Positions 34,646-43,859 of a stretch of 64,000 nucleotides of DNA are shown one piece after another; the first letter of the stretch is position 1, and every line of letters starts with the position of its first letter. Made by a program: the position numbers and the translations under genes. The stretch comes from Cellvibrionaceae bacterium 1162T.S.0a.05 (GTDB lineage Bacteria; Pseudomonadota; Gammaproteobacteria; Pseudomonadales; Cellvibrionaceae): NCBI GenBank assembly GCA_000964245.1, contig LANB01000001.1, forward strand, positions 3,785,501 to 3,849,500. Direction: 5' to 3'. The notes under the pieces are model-generated. The model saw only the letters and a program-made list of their open reading frames with translations, was not told the DNA's origin and did not search any database.

Positions 34646-35092
34646 TCAGGCCGGGATATTTCCGGCGGCGACCAGGGCAAAAACAAACGCGAAGACCGCG
34701 AAGCCTTCAACAATTGCAGCGGGTGCCAGACTCAAACCAAAAATTTCCGGTTTGGTTTTGCTTGCATGAATCGCTGAAGCACAGGCCTGGCCCTGTTTAA
34801 TGCCTGAAAGCATTAACGCCAGGCCGGCCATAATGCCAATACCGGCGAAGGCTGGCGCATTCTTAATGGTGATTTCACCTTGCAAGGTGAACATGACAAC
34901 AATGCCGTAAATGACCTGCGATGACGGCATCACAGAGACACCGATAAAACGCCCATATCCGGATTCACTGTCTACCATGGCTCCAATGGCAGCCTGCCCG
35001 GCCACACCGCAACCGATAATACTGCCAATTGCGCCCAGAGCCATCACGCCATACATCCCCGCCCAACCGAGTGCTATGACCAATTCATTCAT
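34646..35092 (-). CDS. ntpK: V-type ATPase proteolipid subunit K (c ring)
   Basis: A 148-aa four-helix proteolipid. Met1 at 35092 (MNELVIALGW) overlaps the subunit I stop by 4 nt (ATGA); an earlier ATG at 35152 lies in the I gene. Two hairpins are visible, with GAIGSIIGCGVAGQAAIGAM and FAGIGIMAGLALMLSGIKQG. The ion-binding carboxylate is Glu129 in IVEGFAVFA. Met55-Pro-Ser-Ser58-Gln59 and Gln100 correspond to Leu61, Thr64, Gln65 and Gln110 of the Enterococcus hirae Na+ NtpK, so a Na+ site is plausible. Residue comparison is from memory and needs alignment. Confidence 0.93.
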   Translation of the reverse strand: MNELVIALGWAGMYGVMALGAIGSIIGCGVAGQAAIGAMVDSESGYGRFIGVSVMPSSQVIYGIVVMFTLQGEITIKNAPAFAGIGIMAGLALMLSGIKQGQACASAIHASKTKPEIFGLSLAPAAIVEGFAVFAFVFALVAAGNIPA

Positions 35093-36873
35093 CGTGTGTA
35101 CTCCTCTTTTTTGAAGGCAGTAAAGGGCCGGCCTTCGCCGTCCAGTGCCCATTTATTAAATTCAATAAAATTCAAGCGCAAGCCATGCACCACACCGCTC
35201 ACCACAGCAAGAAATATATTTAATACATGTCCAATAAAAAGTATGAGGATGGCAGACAATAAACCCAAACCAGTACTCTTTTGCAGTGCACTTTGTGCAA
35301 GGTCATTAAAAGTCATTGCCAACGAGGCCGATGCCAGGCCTAATGCAAATAAACGCAGATAGGACAAGACATCACCGAAGGCATTGCTGATATTACTCAA
35401 TGATTTAAGCCCTTGAAGTAAACGCAAAAGTAAACCTTTAATACCGCGGCTCTCGCCTGTTCCGGCTCCGATAAACACTGCAAGTAAACCGCTAATAAAA
35501 AGGCCTTTTGAGAGCGCATTGAGCCCTTGTTCCAGGGTGACGACTGCGCCTCCTGAAAGGACAAGCAACCACCCGATATGATTTAAAACACGCAAGGAAT
35601 GTCGCCATAACCATGCTTGTTGCAAATTGGCAAGGCCGATATGCAGGAGACCAAATAAAATGGAGATCTTCATCATTTGGTCAAAATTTTGAATGCTGAG
35701 TATCTGCAAGACTGAAAGAAAACTTCCTTCGGGAGGCGCCAAACCAAAATAACTGCCGACCATTACCCCCCAAACCAGCGAACACAAACATAAAGACACC
35801 AACAAGGGGCGTAAATTACGCAGTATTTTGGAGCGTGTAAGCAGAGGCCATGTGATTATGAGTGCTGAACTCAGTATGGCGGCATACGCGGCGTCTGCGA
35901 GAATCATTGCAAAAAACAGGGAGAAAGAGGTAAACAAAACAATTGAAGGGTCCCAACTGCGGTAGGATGGTGTTTGATAAAAGTGCACCAATTGCTCGCC
36001 ACCCGCAAAGGTTTCCGGGTTCCGGAGTAAACTGGGTACATCATCCTCTTCATTGGCATCTTCAAAATACGCGGCGGCGGTATATTCCTTCAGAATAGGT
36101 TCAAGGGCTTGACGCTGATCCGCTGCAAGCCAGGCTTGTAAGTAAAAAATACTGTCACTCTCCTGGCAGGCATTCACAGTTTCGTGAAAATGTGTTTGGT
36201 CTTTTGCACGTGCACGCATGCGTTTTAAAAAGTGTAAGTGTCGTGTGAGCTTAAGTCGCTCGAATTCGAGATCTTCCAGTTGCAGCTCCAGATCTCTAAC
36301 CTGCGCTCTAACTGCCTCCAGGGGTTCCTTACCCGTGTGAATCCGTTCCACGGGTAAGAGATTGGTCGCGGGTTCGTTTTCGGCCAGCACCACCACCCAC
36401 ATTTGCCGGTGATCACTGTGAACAATGCTCCAGGGGTATTCGATTTCTTGCAAATGCTTTTTGTATTTTAACGGCAGGATGTAAAACCAGAATCGTTGAT
36501 CGCCTATCTCGAGTAAGGGTGGGAACTCAAAATTGCCCCAGGGGCTGAGGTCGGCTTCCCGCTGTTGAACCTTTTCCAATTTATCACCGAGCAAACGGCG
36601 TTGATTGGCATTGTGCTGCACCGCTTTTATCAGTTCGCCGAGATCAGTTCCAGCTGCTGGGCTACGTTGAGTACTGCGCGCGCCACTGCTCTCCAGATAA
36701 CGGATAGATTTATTCAGGGCCTCGCTCAGTTTCAAGCCTTTCAGGTCGTCGTTCCCAAGCACGCGCTGTTGGATAATATGCAGTCGACCAAAAGCCTGTA
36801 GCGCCTTGATTAGCGCCTGCTTGTCTTCGACACGACCAAAGAGCGTGAGCTTGTTTAGCCTTACAATGCTCAT
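35089..36873 (-). CDS. ntpI: V-type ATPase subunit I (membrane stator)
   Basis: A 594-aa subunit I/a homologue. The N-terminal ~270 residues are cytosolic and partly coiled coil (HIIQQRVLGND, LEDLEFERLKLTRHLHFLKRMRA). The C-terminal half has about seven or eight membrane helices, including IVLFTSFSLFFAMILADAAYA, GVMVGSYFGL (a conserved segment) and DVLSYLRLFALGLASASLA, which carries the Arg that interacts with the c-ring carboxylate. It forms the ion half-channels. Overlap with D upstream (4 nt) and K downstream (4 nt) shows tight coupling. Confidence 0.93.
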   Translation of the reverse strand: MSIVRLNKLTLFGRVEDKQALIKALQAFGRLHIIQQRVLGNDDLKGLKLSEALNKSIRYLESSGARSTQRSPAAGTDLGELIKAVQHNANQRRLLGDKLEKVQQREADLSPWGNFEFPPLLEIGDQRFWFYILPLKYKKHLQEIEYPWSIVHSDHRQMWVVVLAENEPATNLLPVERIHTGKEPLEAVRAQVRDLELQLEDLEFERLKLTRHLHFLKRMRARAKDQTHFHETVNACQESDSIFYLQAWLAADQRQALEPILKEYTAAAYFEDANEEDDVPSLLRNPETFAGGEQLVHFYQTPSYRSWDPSIVLFTSFSLFFAMILADAAYAAILSSALIITWPLLTRSKILRNLRPLLVSLCLCSLVWGVMVGSYFGLAPPEGSFLSVLQILSIQNFDQMMKISILFGLLHIGLANLQQAWLWRHSLRVLNHIGWLLVLSGGAVVTLEQGLNALSKGLFISGLLAVFIGAGTGESRGIKGLLLRLLQGLKSLSNISNAFGDVLSYLRLFALGLASASLAMTFNDLAQSALQKSTGLGLLSAILILFIGHVLNIFLAVVSGVVHGLRLNFIEFNKWALDGEGRPFTAFKKEEYTR

Positions 36874-37478
36874 TCGCTTACCTCGCTGAGGCGACGTTTA
36901 TTCTTGGCGATTTTTGAGCGGACAACTGCGCTTCTTTCATTATCAGAAAGAAATATTTGTATTTTTCGAATGTTATTTCTCGATTCAGGGATTAGCACTT
37001 TGGAAACAAGGTTGACACGCTGTGTCGCTTTGCGCGAAGCATAGCCAAGAATGTCAACGCGCTTTTTTGCATTCAGGATATGGATCTTCAAGCTCAGTAT
37101 TTCCCGCATGCGTTTTAAGCAAAGGTCGACCCAGTGCGGCTTGGAATACAAACCGTAAACTTTTTCAGCAAAGTGGATGGCCTCGACGCTCGGAAGAATT
37201 AAACCGAGGGCATTTTCTTCCTTGTAATCGACAGCCTCCACTTCCAAAAGCCCGGCATAATCCAGCTCCTGGTTGCCAAGCATGGGAATATCATGCGTTG
37301 TTTTTTTAAACAACTCGTGCAATTGGTCTTGCAGCACCAGGCAGGCCTCGTCCGCTTTTTTCTTTTCTGCAAGAAGTTGTTTACGTTTCAGGTCCAGAGA
37401 GGGCAAATATTTTTCATAGCTCTCCAGCTTTCTTGTCTCCTTAAGAAAGGTCGATTTATTTAAGGTGAGCTTGGCCAT
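36870..37478 (-). CDS. ntpD: V-type ATPase subunit D (central rotor shaft)
   Basis: A 202-aa subunit D, a long antiparallel coiled-coil that turns inside the A3B3 head. Visible family parts: LNKSTFLKETRKLESYEKYLPSLDLKRKQL at the N-terminus and the C-terminal helix RVNLVSKVLIPESRNNIRKIQIFL with ERSAVVRSKIAKNKR. Length is typical. Six nt separate it from subunit B. The middle region carries the short globular loop (PMLGNQELDYAGLLEVEAVD) seen in bacterial versions. Confidence 0.92.
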   Translation of the reverse strand: MAKLTLNKSTFLKETRKLESYEKYLPSLDLKRKQLLAEKKKADEACLVLQDQLHELFKKTTHDIPMLGNQELDYAGLLEVEAVDYKEENALGLILPSVEAIHFAEKVYGLYSKPHWVDLCLKRMREILSLKIHILNAKKRVDILGYASRKATQRVNLVSKVLIPESRNNIRKIQIFLSDNERSAVVRSKIAKNKRRLSEVSE

Positions 37479-37484
37479 AGCGAT

Positions 37485-38858
37485 TTAACCAGGGTTTTTT
37501 TCTGTACTGGCAGGTTTAGGCGCTCCAGGAAAATATTTGTCGACAAGCTGCTTTTTCATCAGCAATTCATCGGCGCTAAAACAAGCGGCAAGCGTTTTCC
37601 AGGCGAGATCCAAAGCGTCTTCCAAAGGCGTATTGACTTCAATATTCATGAATCGCTCGCGAAATAAACCGCCAAAACGTAACGCGCGCTTGTCAAAATC
37701 ACTTAAATCAAAAGCCATGGCTTGTTTTTGTTCTGCTTCACGGGCGGCAGAGTAAAAGCGAATCATGGTATTCATGATTTGGCTGTGGTCTTCCCGTGTG
37801 AGCTTGCCAATCACGTGTTGTTTTAATCGAGATAAGGAGCCGAAAGGGTCGAGCACACCATCGTGGAGATAAAATTGGCCTTCGGTGATATAACCGGTAT
37901 TGTCGGGAACGGGGTGTGTGACATCATCACCTGGCATGGTGGTAACTGTAAGCACGGTTACCGAACCGCCTTTTTTATAATCGGCGGCTTTTTCGTAACG
38001 CCTTGCTAGTTGTGAATAAAGATCGCCCATGTAACCGCGATTTGAGGGGACATTTTCCATGGCGATACCGATTTCTTTCATTGCATCAGCGTAGGTCGTC
38101 ATGTCTGTCAGCAACACCAAGACACGTTTGCCCTCTTCCACGGCAAATTTTTCTGCAACCGCCAGACACATATCCGGAACCAGTAAACGTTCAACCACAG
38201 GGTCAGCGGCTTGATTAACAAACATGACGGTGCGAGAAACGACACCGGCATCTTCAAACTGCTGGCGGAACATATGGAAATCGTCAAAGATCAAACCCAA
38301 GCCGCCAAAAACGACAATATCCGCATCTGCCTGAATACCAATACGCGCTAACAATTTGTTGTAAGGCTCACCGGCGACTGAGAATATAGGAATTTTCTGA
38401 CTCTCAACCAGGGTATTAAACACATCAATCATGGGGATATTCGTACGAATCATTTTCGATGCGAGTTCACGCCGGGCTGGATTCACGGAAGGCCCATCAA
38501 TATCGATTTTGTTTTCCTGACTTAGATCGGGGCCTTTATCTGCGGGACTGCCATCCCCTTTAAAAATTCTTCCAAGAATATTGTCCGAGCAGCTGACCTT
38601 GAACGGGGCGCCTAGAAAAGTCACCGTTGCTTCGGTCGATAAACCCTTGGTTCCGGAAAACACTTGCAGTGAAGCATCATTGACTGTGAGCTTAATCACA
38701 CGAGCCAGAGAACTGTAGCCATTGCGATCTTCAATTCGCGCCATGTCGCCGAGGGCGACGCTATTTTGTGTTGAACTGGATAAATGCTTGACGCTGACTT
38801 TGAGAATATCGCCAACAATTTCCAGAATTTGATAATAACGGGTTAAACTTTGCGCCAT
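37485..38858 (-). CDS. ntpB: V-type ATPase regulatory subunit B
   Basis: A 457-aa non-catalytic B subunit. Instead of a Walker A loop it has FSVAGEPYNKLLARIG, typical for B (no GKT). Other hallmarks are GLGLIFDDFHMFRQQFEDAG, the stretch MTTYADAMKEIGIAMENVPSNRGYMGDLYSQL and VTTMPGDDVTHPVPDNTGYITEGQ. It begins 5 nt after the hydrogenase maturation protease, so the V-ATPase follows the hydrogenase operon with no visible terminator. It is the first V-ATPase gene here, giving the permuted order B-D-I-K-E-C-A. Confidence 0.95.
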   Translation of the reverse strand: MAQSLTRYYQILEIVGDILKVSVKHLSSSTQNSVALGDMARIEDRNGYSSLARVIKLTVNDASLQVFSGTKGLSTEATVTFLGAPFKVSCSDNILGRIFKGDGSPADKGPDLSQENKIDIDGPSVNPARRELASKMIRTNIPMIDVFNTLVESQKIPIFSVAGEPYNKLLARIGIQADADIVVFGGLGLIFDDFHMFRQQFEDAGVVSRTVMFVNQAADPVVERLLVPDMCLAVAEKFAVEEGKRVLVLLTDMTTYADAMKEIGIAMENVPSNRGYMGDLYSQLARRYEKAADYKKGGSVTVLTVTTMPGDDVTHPVPDNTGYITEGQFYLHDGVLDPFGSLSRLKQHVIGKLTREDHSQIMNTMIRFYSAAREAEQKQAMAFDLSDFDKRALRFGGLFRERFMNIEVNTPLEDALDLAWKTLAACFSADELLMKKQLVDKYFPGAPKPASTEKNPG

Positions 38859-38863
38859 AGTGC

Positions 38864-39319
38864 CTAGCTCAGGTATTTTTTTTCAATTTCATTGATTATA
38901 TCTTTACATCCTGCCAGTACTTCATCACTCAAGCCTTCTCCAAACCCAAAGTCCTTACCTTCTACTGCGTAAATTTCGACGTTTGCGGGCAAGGTTTCCA
39001 TTGTGCGTGCAAGCTCAATAGCTTCAGCCAAACCAAAAGCATGACTTGAATATTTAAAAAAATCAGATGGGACAAGGTCTTTTGTCGCATCAAGATGCCA
39101 ACGTTTTCCCGGCTCACCGTTTGCACGACAGGCATCGAAAATAATGCCATGTTCATAGTCCTGCCATAAGTCCATGATGGTCAGACCTTCACCGGGAGAG
39201 GAAACAAAGGTATGTGGCGTAATTGTCTGTAATCGCTTTTTGAGTTCAGCAACGATAAAAGGGCCGATGCCGTCATCGCGACGTAACGCATTACCGATAC
39301 CAAGAAACAGCGTTTTCAT
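38864..39319 (-). CDS. [NiFe] hydrogenase maturation protease
   Basis: A 151-aa HybD/HoxW/HycI-type endopeptidase. It starts LFLGIGNALRRDDGIG (GxGN and Asp for Ni recognition), then FDACRANGEPGKR (metal-binding Asp) and SSHAFGLAEAIELAR with the conserved His. It removes the C-terminal peptide of the large subunit after nickel insertion. Its ATG shares one base with the large-subunit stop codon (TAATG), so the pair is coupled. It lies just upstream of the V-ATPase genes. Confidence 0.93.
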   Translation of the reverse strand: MKTLFLGIGNALRRDDGIGPFIVAELKKRLQTITPHTFVSSPGEGLTIMDLWQDYEHGIIFDACRANGEPGKRWHLDATKDLVPSDFFKYSSHAFGLAEAIELARTMETLPANVEIYAVEGKDFGFGEGLSDEVLAGCKDIINEIEKKYLS

Positions 39320-40614
39320 TATGAGCGCTCCACGGTCAACTTTAGGAAGTGGGCTGAACAGGAAATACAGGGATCATAATTACGTATGGCTTGCTCACAT
39401 TGGTGTCTTAGCTCATCTTCAGAAAGATCCAGTCTCGGCGGAATAAAATGCAGAAGATCTTTCTCCATCGACGCTTGATTAACTGATGTGGGCGCAACGA
39501 TTTTTGCATCAGTAACCAAGCCCTGATCATCAATGGAATAACGGTGATAACAAATACCTCGAGGCGCTTCTGTGGCTGCAAAACCTGTACCGGCACGGGG
39601 CTTGACGTCTATCGCGCATTTTTCAGGTGGCTCATAGTGTTGAATGATGTTCAGTGCTTCTTCGCAGCAATGTGTCACCTCAAGTGCACGTGCAACAATG
39701 TTTTTGAAAGGATTATTCTCGGTATCCTGCCAACCGATTAACTCAGCTGCGGCTTGCGCACGACCAGAGAGCTGGTCACGATTATTATTCACACGCGCCA
39801 GGGGCCCCATAAAAACATTGTTGCCGTTTTTGGTAAGGGTTTGAAGCGCCGTCGAGTGAGCAACATGCTGTTCTTTCAGGTAGTCGTCATAACCGTGGGG
39901 AACCTCGACATCAAGGCCTTTGTTTGAAACAAGCCGACCTTCATTGAACGGGTATTCATGGGGATGGCGTAAGGAAACAAACTCGTAGTCCTGTTCAAAA
40001 TCCGGAAAATCCAGACCCGCCGTAAATTCGACAGTGGCCACAGCGGTCTCTAGCGCCCATTTCAGTTCGTCTTCAAGTTTGCCAAGTTCGGCTTTCGTTG
40101 GGCAGCGATAAAAACCACCCACACGCAAATTTACGGGGTGGATTTCCCGGCCCCCTATAATTTTCATTAGTTCATTGCCACAACGTTTCAAGCGCAAGGC
40201 ATTTTCAACCAGCTGGCGATGATCCTTCGCCATGCTAATTGCATCGTGATAACCGAGAAAGTCGGGCGCGTGCAACATATAAATATGGAGAACATGGCTT
40301 TCAATCCATTCGCCCATATAAATTAATTTTCGCAAGTCGCGAATGGCGCCCTCGGGCCAATTTACGCCGCAGGCCATTTCCATCGCGTGCGCCGCGCCAT
40401 TCATATAGGCGATGGGGCAAATGCCACAAATACGTGCTGTAAGATCGGGCACTTCCCGAAAATCCCGACCGCGAAGAAAGGCTTCGAAAAAGCGCGGCGG
40501 CTCGAAAATTCTTAACTCAACCTGTTCGACCTTGTCATTTTCGATCTTGACATAAAGCGCGCCCTCGCCTTCTACGCGCGCGAGGTAATTAACATCAATG
40601 ATTCGCGTTTTCAT
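39319..40614 (-). CDS. hydA: [NiFe] hydrogenase large subunit, group 3b type
   Basis: A 431-aa large subunit. The four Ni ligands are visible in RICGIC (61-66: Cys63, Cys66) and DPCISCSAH (414-422: Cys416, Cys419). His422 marks the cleavage site, leaving a 9-residue C-terminal peptide FLKLTVERS for the neighbouring protease. Length and the ARVEGEGAL start fit the cytosolic bidirectional NAD(P)-linked (group 3b, sulfhydrogenase-type) enzymes rather than membrane uptake types. Gene order B-cNMP-G-D-A supports this. It overlaps the small-subunit gene by 20 nt. Subgroup assignment is from neighbours and motifs, not phylogeny. Confidence 0.94.
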   Translation of the reverse strand: MKTRIIDVNYLARVEGEGALYVKIENDKVEQVELRIFEPPRFFEAFLRGRDFREVPDLTARICGICPIAYMNGAAHAMEMACGVNWPEGAIRDLRKLIYMGEWIESHVLHIYMLHAPDFLGYHDAISMAKDHRQLVENALRLKRCGNELMKIIGGREIHPVNLRVGGFYRCPTKAELGKLEDELKWALETAVATVEFTAGLDFPDFEQDYEFVSLRHPHEYPFNEGRLVSNKGLDVEVPHGYDDYLKEQHVAHSTALQTLTKNGNNVFMGPLARVNNNRDQLSGRAQAAAELIGWQDTENNPFKNIVARALEVTHCCEEALNIIQHYEPPEKCAIDVKPRAGTGFAATEAPRGICYHRYSIDDQGLVTDAKIVAPTSVNQASMEKDLLHFIPPRLDLSEDELRHQCEQAIRNYDPCISCSAHFLKLTVERS

Positions 40615-41392
40615 GGTCTTCCTTCGCTTTTTTGAAATCCAGCGCGGCGGTGTTAAAGGTACTGTAAAGCCGCGCTAGCTGATCGTGCGTGGCGCCGTTC
40701 GCCAGTAGCGTTTTGCCGAGTGCTTCGGTATTAGCATTTTCCGCAGGACCAAAACACCCGTAACACCCGCGACCGTATGCCGGACATATTGCGCCGCACC
40801 CCGCTTGTGTGACAGGACCAAGACAAGATTCGCCTTTAGCAACGAGTACGCAGACATTATTACGGCGTTTACATTCTTCACACACGCTGTGCTTTGGAAT
40901 ATGTGCAGCACGGCGATTTAAAAAAGCATTCAAGACCTCAAGCAACTGATCCTTGTTAATGGGGCAGCCCCGTAATTCCAGATCAACCTTAACGTGGTCG
41001 GCAATGGGCGTAGAGGTCTCGAGGGCGTCAATAAATTCAGGATGAGCGTAAACGGTACGGATAAATTCATCGACATCACGATAGTTTTTTAAGGCTTGGA
41101 CGCCACCGGCCGTTGCGCAAGCGCCGATGGTAATAAGCACTCTGGAAAGGCGTCTGACATCGCGTATGCGTTGCACATCGTGGGCAACAGATATTGAACC
41201 TTCCACCAGGGAGATATCGTAGGGGCCTTCGCCGTAATTTGAACTGGCTTCAGGAAAGTAAGCAATTTCAATATGTTCTGACAGTGCCAGTAACTCGTCT
41301 TCACAATCCAGCAAGCTTAATTGACAGCCGTCGCAACTCGAAAATTTCCAGACGGCGATACGGGGTTTGTGTTTGGCGCGGGCAATTAACAT
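40595..41392 (-). CDS. hydD: [NiFe] hydrogenase small subunit, group 3b type
   Basis: A 265-aa small subunit with no Tat signal, so cytosolic. Proximal-cluster cysteines are in [32 protein letters not shown] and [11 protein letters not shown]; later Cys-rich parts ([36 protein letters not shown]) bind further 4Fe-4S clusters. It passes electrons from the Ni-Fe site to HydB/HydG. It starts 3 nt after hydG and overlaps hydA. The acidic/basic C-terminal tail ([12 protein letters not shown]) is short. Confidence 0.94.
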   Translation of the reverse strand: MLIARAKHKPRIAVWKFSSCDGCQLSLLDCEDELLALSEHIEIAYFPEASSNYGEGPYDISLVEGSISVAHDVQRIRDVRRLSRVLITIGACATAGGVQALKNYRDVDEFIRTVYAHPEFIDALETSTPIADHVKVDLELRGCPINKDQLLEVLNAFLNRRAAHIPKHSVCEECKRRNNVCVLVAKGESCLGPVTQAGCGAICPAYGRGCYGCFGPAENANTEALGKTLLANGATHDQLARLYSTFNTAALDFKKAKEDHENANH

Positions 41393-41395
41393 GAG

Positions 41396-42253
41396 TCAGA
41401 GCTCCCGAACATTAAAGCGTTGTGCAATATCTGCAAAGCGGTACACGGGGCCGTCTTTACAAACGAAGTCTGCGCCCCACTGACAGTGACCACAATGCCC
41501 CAGCGCGCACTTCATACTGCGCTCCATGGAAACAAAAATACGGCCATCGTCGACGCCGTGGCGATTAAGTGCAAGACGCCCGTAGTGCATCATTATTTCG
41601 GGGCCACAGAGCATGGCCACGGCATTCTCGCGATTAAACTCAATCTGATCCAGCAAGGAAGGCACCACACCAATAGGACCATCCCACTGCCCTTCTTTTT
41701 TGTCAACAGTGACCTTTACCTGAATGACTTTTTCATGTTGAAGTTTTTCAAGTTCAGTTTTATAGACTATTTCTAATGGGCTACGCGCACCGTAAAGTAA
41801 AAATACATTCCCGAATTTTTTTCGATGATTGAGAACATAGTAGATAAGCGGACGTAAAGGCGGCAGGCCCATACCACCGCACATAATTACCAGGTCGCGA
41901 TTTTCTGCTTCTTTTACAGGCCAGCCCCGACCAAAGGGGCCACGCAATCCAATCACATCATTAAGTTTAACGTCCTGCATCGCACGTGTAACGGAACCCA
42001 CTGCACGTGTTGTGTGAATCAATTTTCCACTCTCGGAATCCGAAGAAATGGAGATCGGCACTTCTCCCACGCCATGCAAATACAGCATGTTGAATTGCCC
42101 CGGTGAAAAATAAAAGGCTTCGCCGCTTTCTGCTGCCAGTTCCCAGGTGTAGATATCCCCGGCACCGGTTTCCCAAATGAGGTCTTTTACCCGAAAAGCG
42201 CGTGGCAACATCAAATTATCGATTTCGGTCATCTCTTCCTTATGTTTAATCAT
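41396..42253 (-). CDS. hydG: hydrogenase FAD/NAD(P)-binding subunit gamma
   Basis: A 285-aa flavoprotein of the ferredoxin-NADP reductase type used as HydG/HyhG in group 3b hydrogenases. The FAD domain has FSPGQFNMLYLHGVGEVPIS; the nucleotide domain has MCGGMGLPPLRPLIYYVL. The C-terminal four-Cys segment CALGHCGHCQWGADFVC binds a 2Fe-2S cluster (as in PyrK). It moves electrons between NAD(P)H and the hydrogenase. ATG 42253 overlaps the previous stop (ATGA); Met8 at 42232, preceded by AAGGAAGAG, is a good alternative. Confidence 0.92.
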   Translation of the reverse strand: MIKHKEEMTEIDNLMLPRAFRVKDLIWETGAGDIYTWELAAESGEAFYFSPGQFNMLYLHGVGEVPISISSDSESGKLIHTTRAVGSVTRAMQDVKLNDVIGLRGPFGRGWPVKEAENRDLVIMCGGMGLPPLRPLIYYVLNHRKKFGNVFLLYGARSPLEIVYKTELEKLQHEKVIQVKVTVDKKEGQWDGPIGVVPSLLDQIEFNRENAVAMLCGPEIMMHYGRLALNRHGVDDGRIFVSMERSMKCALGHCGHCQWGADFVCKDGPVYRFADIAQRFNVREL

Positions 42254-42735
42254 GACTGCGGTACCTGATAAACATCCAGATTTTGTAAACGCACGGCTTG
42301 TAATCGGTGCACAATAATTTCGACAAATTTCTCATAGAGCTTCAAACCCAAAGCGACGTCTTTTTTCATTGCCGTACGCAATTGTTCGACGTCAATGCGA
42401 TGTGCAAGGACACATGTATTCGCTTCGGCATCAAAATGCCAGAGATAAGGTGCCATCAGCCAGGACCACCCCAATACGGACGGCGCCGATAAAGTTTCCA
42501 ATGGGCGGGTTGAGGATCGACTAATATGATTGAATAAACACACCTGCCCGTACTCCAGCAAATAAAAACAATTCGCTGGCGCTTGAAATTGTAAAATGCG
42601 GCTGTGCTTTTCAAATTCTACAAATGACGCGCAGGCCTTGATGATTTCACACTCCTGCTCACTAAAACCCTGTAAAAAGGGATGTTTATTCAATGCTTCA
42701 GCTGAATGCTGCTTGACGTGGTCAGAGTTTTTCAT
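42250..42735 (-). CDS. cyclic-nucleotide-binding-domain protein in hydrogenase operon
   Basis: A 161-aa protein made of a single CRP-type cNMP-binding domain (about residues 15-140): QECEIIKACASFVEF, FQAPANCFYLLEYGQVCLF, then LSAPSVLGWSWLMAPYLWHF. There is no helix-turn-helix and the residues that bind phosphate in CRP (RxA after a GE pair) are not evident, so it may bind another ligand or none. Similar proteins occur between hydB and hydG genes in other group 3b operons. It probably modulates the hydrogenase post-translationally. TGA/ATG overlap with hydG. Confidence 0.82.
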   Translation of the reverse strand: MKNSDHVKQHSAEALNKHPFLQGFSEQECEIIKACASFVEFEKHSRILQFQAPANCFYLLEYGQVCLFNHISRSSTRPLETLSAPSVLGWSWLMAPYLWHFDAEANTCVLAHRIDVEQLRTAMKKDVALGLKLYEKFVEIIVHRLQAVRLQNLDVYQVPQS

Positions 42736-42737
42736 AC

Positions 42738-43859
42738 TTATGCTCCAGCCTCCTTCGCCTTAACTGCCGCATGTACGCGATCAGCTTCTGCAGTGATGTC
42801 GATACCGACTGGACACCAGCTGATGCAACGACCACACCCTGTGCAGCCAGAGGTAGCAAATTGATCGTGCCAGCTAGACAATTTATGCGAAAACCATTGG
42901 CGGTAACGCGCGAAGCGATGCTCACGATGTTCACCGCCGGCCATGTGTGAATGTGCAGAATTAAAGCAGGAATCCCAAATGCGGACACGCGCCGAATTTT
43001 CGCCGTTAAGCTCACTTTGCTCAACGGTATCGGAACAAAAGCAGCTTGGACACACTATCGTGCAATTTGCACAAGCGAGGCAGCGGTCGGCAAGATCCAA
43101 CCAAAAGGCCTCTTCGTTTAGCATACTTTGAATATTTTCTTTGAGCTTGTGGGTTTCCAGCCTTTTTTGCTGTTGGGAAGCTTGCCCCTTAACGTTTTCG
43201 TAAGCCTGGAGGTGTTCTTGACTGGCCTCCTGCAATGCAAGCTTATCGGCTATGGCCTTACCTGCTTCGCTGCCGACTTCAAGTAAAAAATAATATTCCT
43301 CGGCCGTTTCAACTTCTGTTAGCAGCAAATCGTAGACAGCGTTAACAAAGGGCCCTGTATCCAGGGATGTACAAAAGCACATTTCGCCCGAACGCGAGCA
43401 ATTGACAGCAATAAACAGCTTGTTTTTGCGTCGAGACGCATAGTGACTATCCACAAAATCACTGCCAAGAAAAACCTTGTCCTGGATCTGGATTGCATGG
43501 AGATCGCAAGAGCGCATACCAAGATAAGCAAGTTTGCGGCTTTCTGACGAAGCACTGCGGAAAATGACTGCGTCATCGCGCGTCTCGCTAACAAAAAGGG
43601 TTTCCTCTTTGGCGAAGAATTGTGGCTTCCAGCTTTGTGGGCCAACGACATGTGCGAAAGCACTGCGCTTGTTGGTGGTATGTAATCGGTAGTGTCCGGG
43701 GGCTTGTTCATCCACTACCCCGACGGGCAAATCAGCTTTGCTACTGATTTCACTGAGGGTGATGGCGTCCTGATCAACTTTAGGACCGATAATAGAAAAG
43801 CCTTCTGCCTGTACTTCTCCAAGTAAATCATCCAGATCCTGTAAAAGATATTTGGTCAA
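42738..43859 (-). CDS. hydB: hydrogenase iron-sulfur subunit beta
   Basis: A 373-aa iron-sulfur protein, related to HydB and to anaerobic sulfite reductase subunit A. The C-terminal third has two ferredoxin-type motifs, CLACANCTIVCPSCFC and CTGCGRCISWCPVGID. The N-terminal part (KLAYLGMRSCDLHAI, FIAVNCSRSGEMCFC) is family-typical. It starts with TTG at 43859, overlapping the previous stop codon by 4 nt (TTGA), with GGAG 8 nt upstream. The last residues (VHAAVKAKEAGA) are basic and Ala-rich. It carries electrons between HydD and HydG. Confidence 0.92.
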   Translation of the reverse strand: MTKYLLQDLDDLLGEVQAEGFSIIGPKVDQDAITLSEISSKADLPVGVVDEQAPGHYRLHTTNKRSAFAHVVGPQSWKPQFFAKEETLFVSETRDDAVIFRSASSESRKLAYLGMRSCDLHAIQIQDKVFLGSDFVDSHYASRRKNKLFIAVNCSRSGEMCFCTSLDTGPFVNAVYDLLLTEVETAEEYYFLLEVGSEAGKAIADKLALQEASQEHLQAYENVKGQASQQQKRLETHKLKENIQSMLNEEAFWLDLADRCLACANCTIVCPSCFCSDTVEQSELNGENSARVRIWDSCFNSAHSHMAGGEHREHRFARYRQWFSHKLSSWHDQFATSGCTGCGRCISWCPVGIDITAEADRVHAAVKAKEAGA

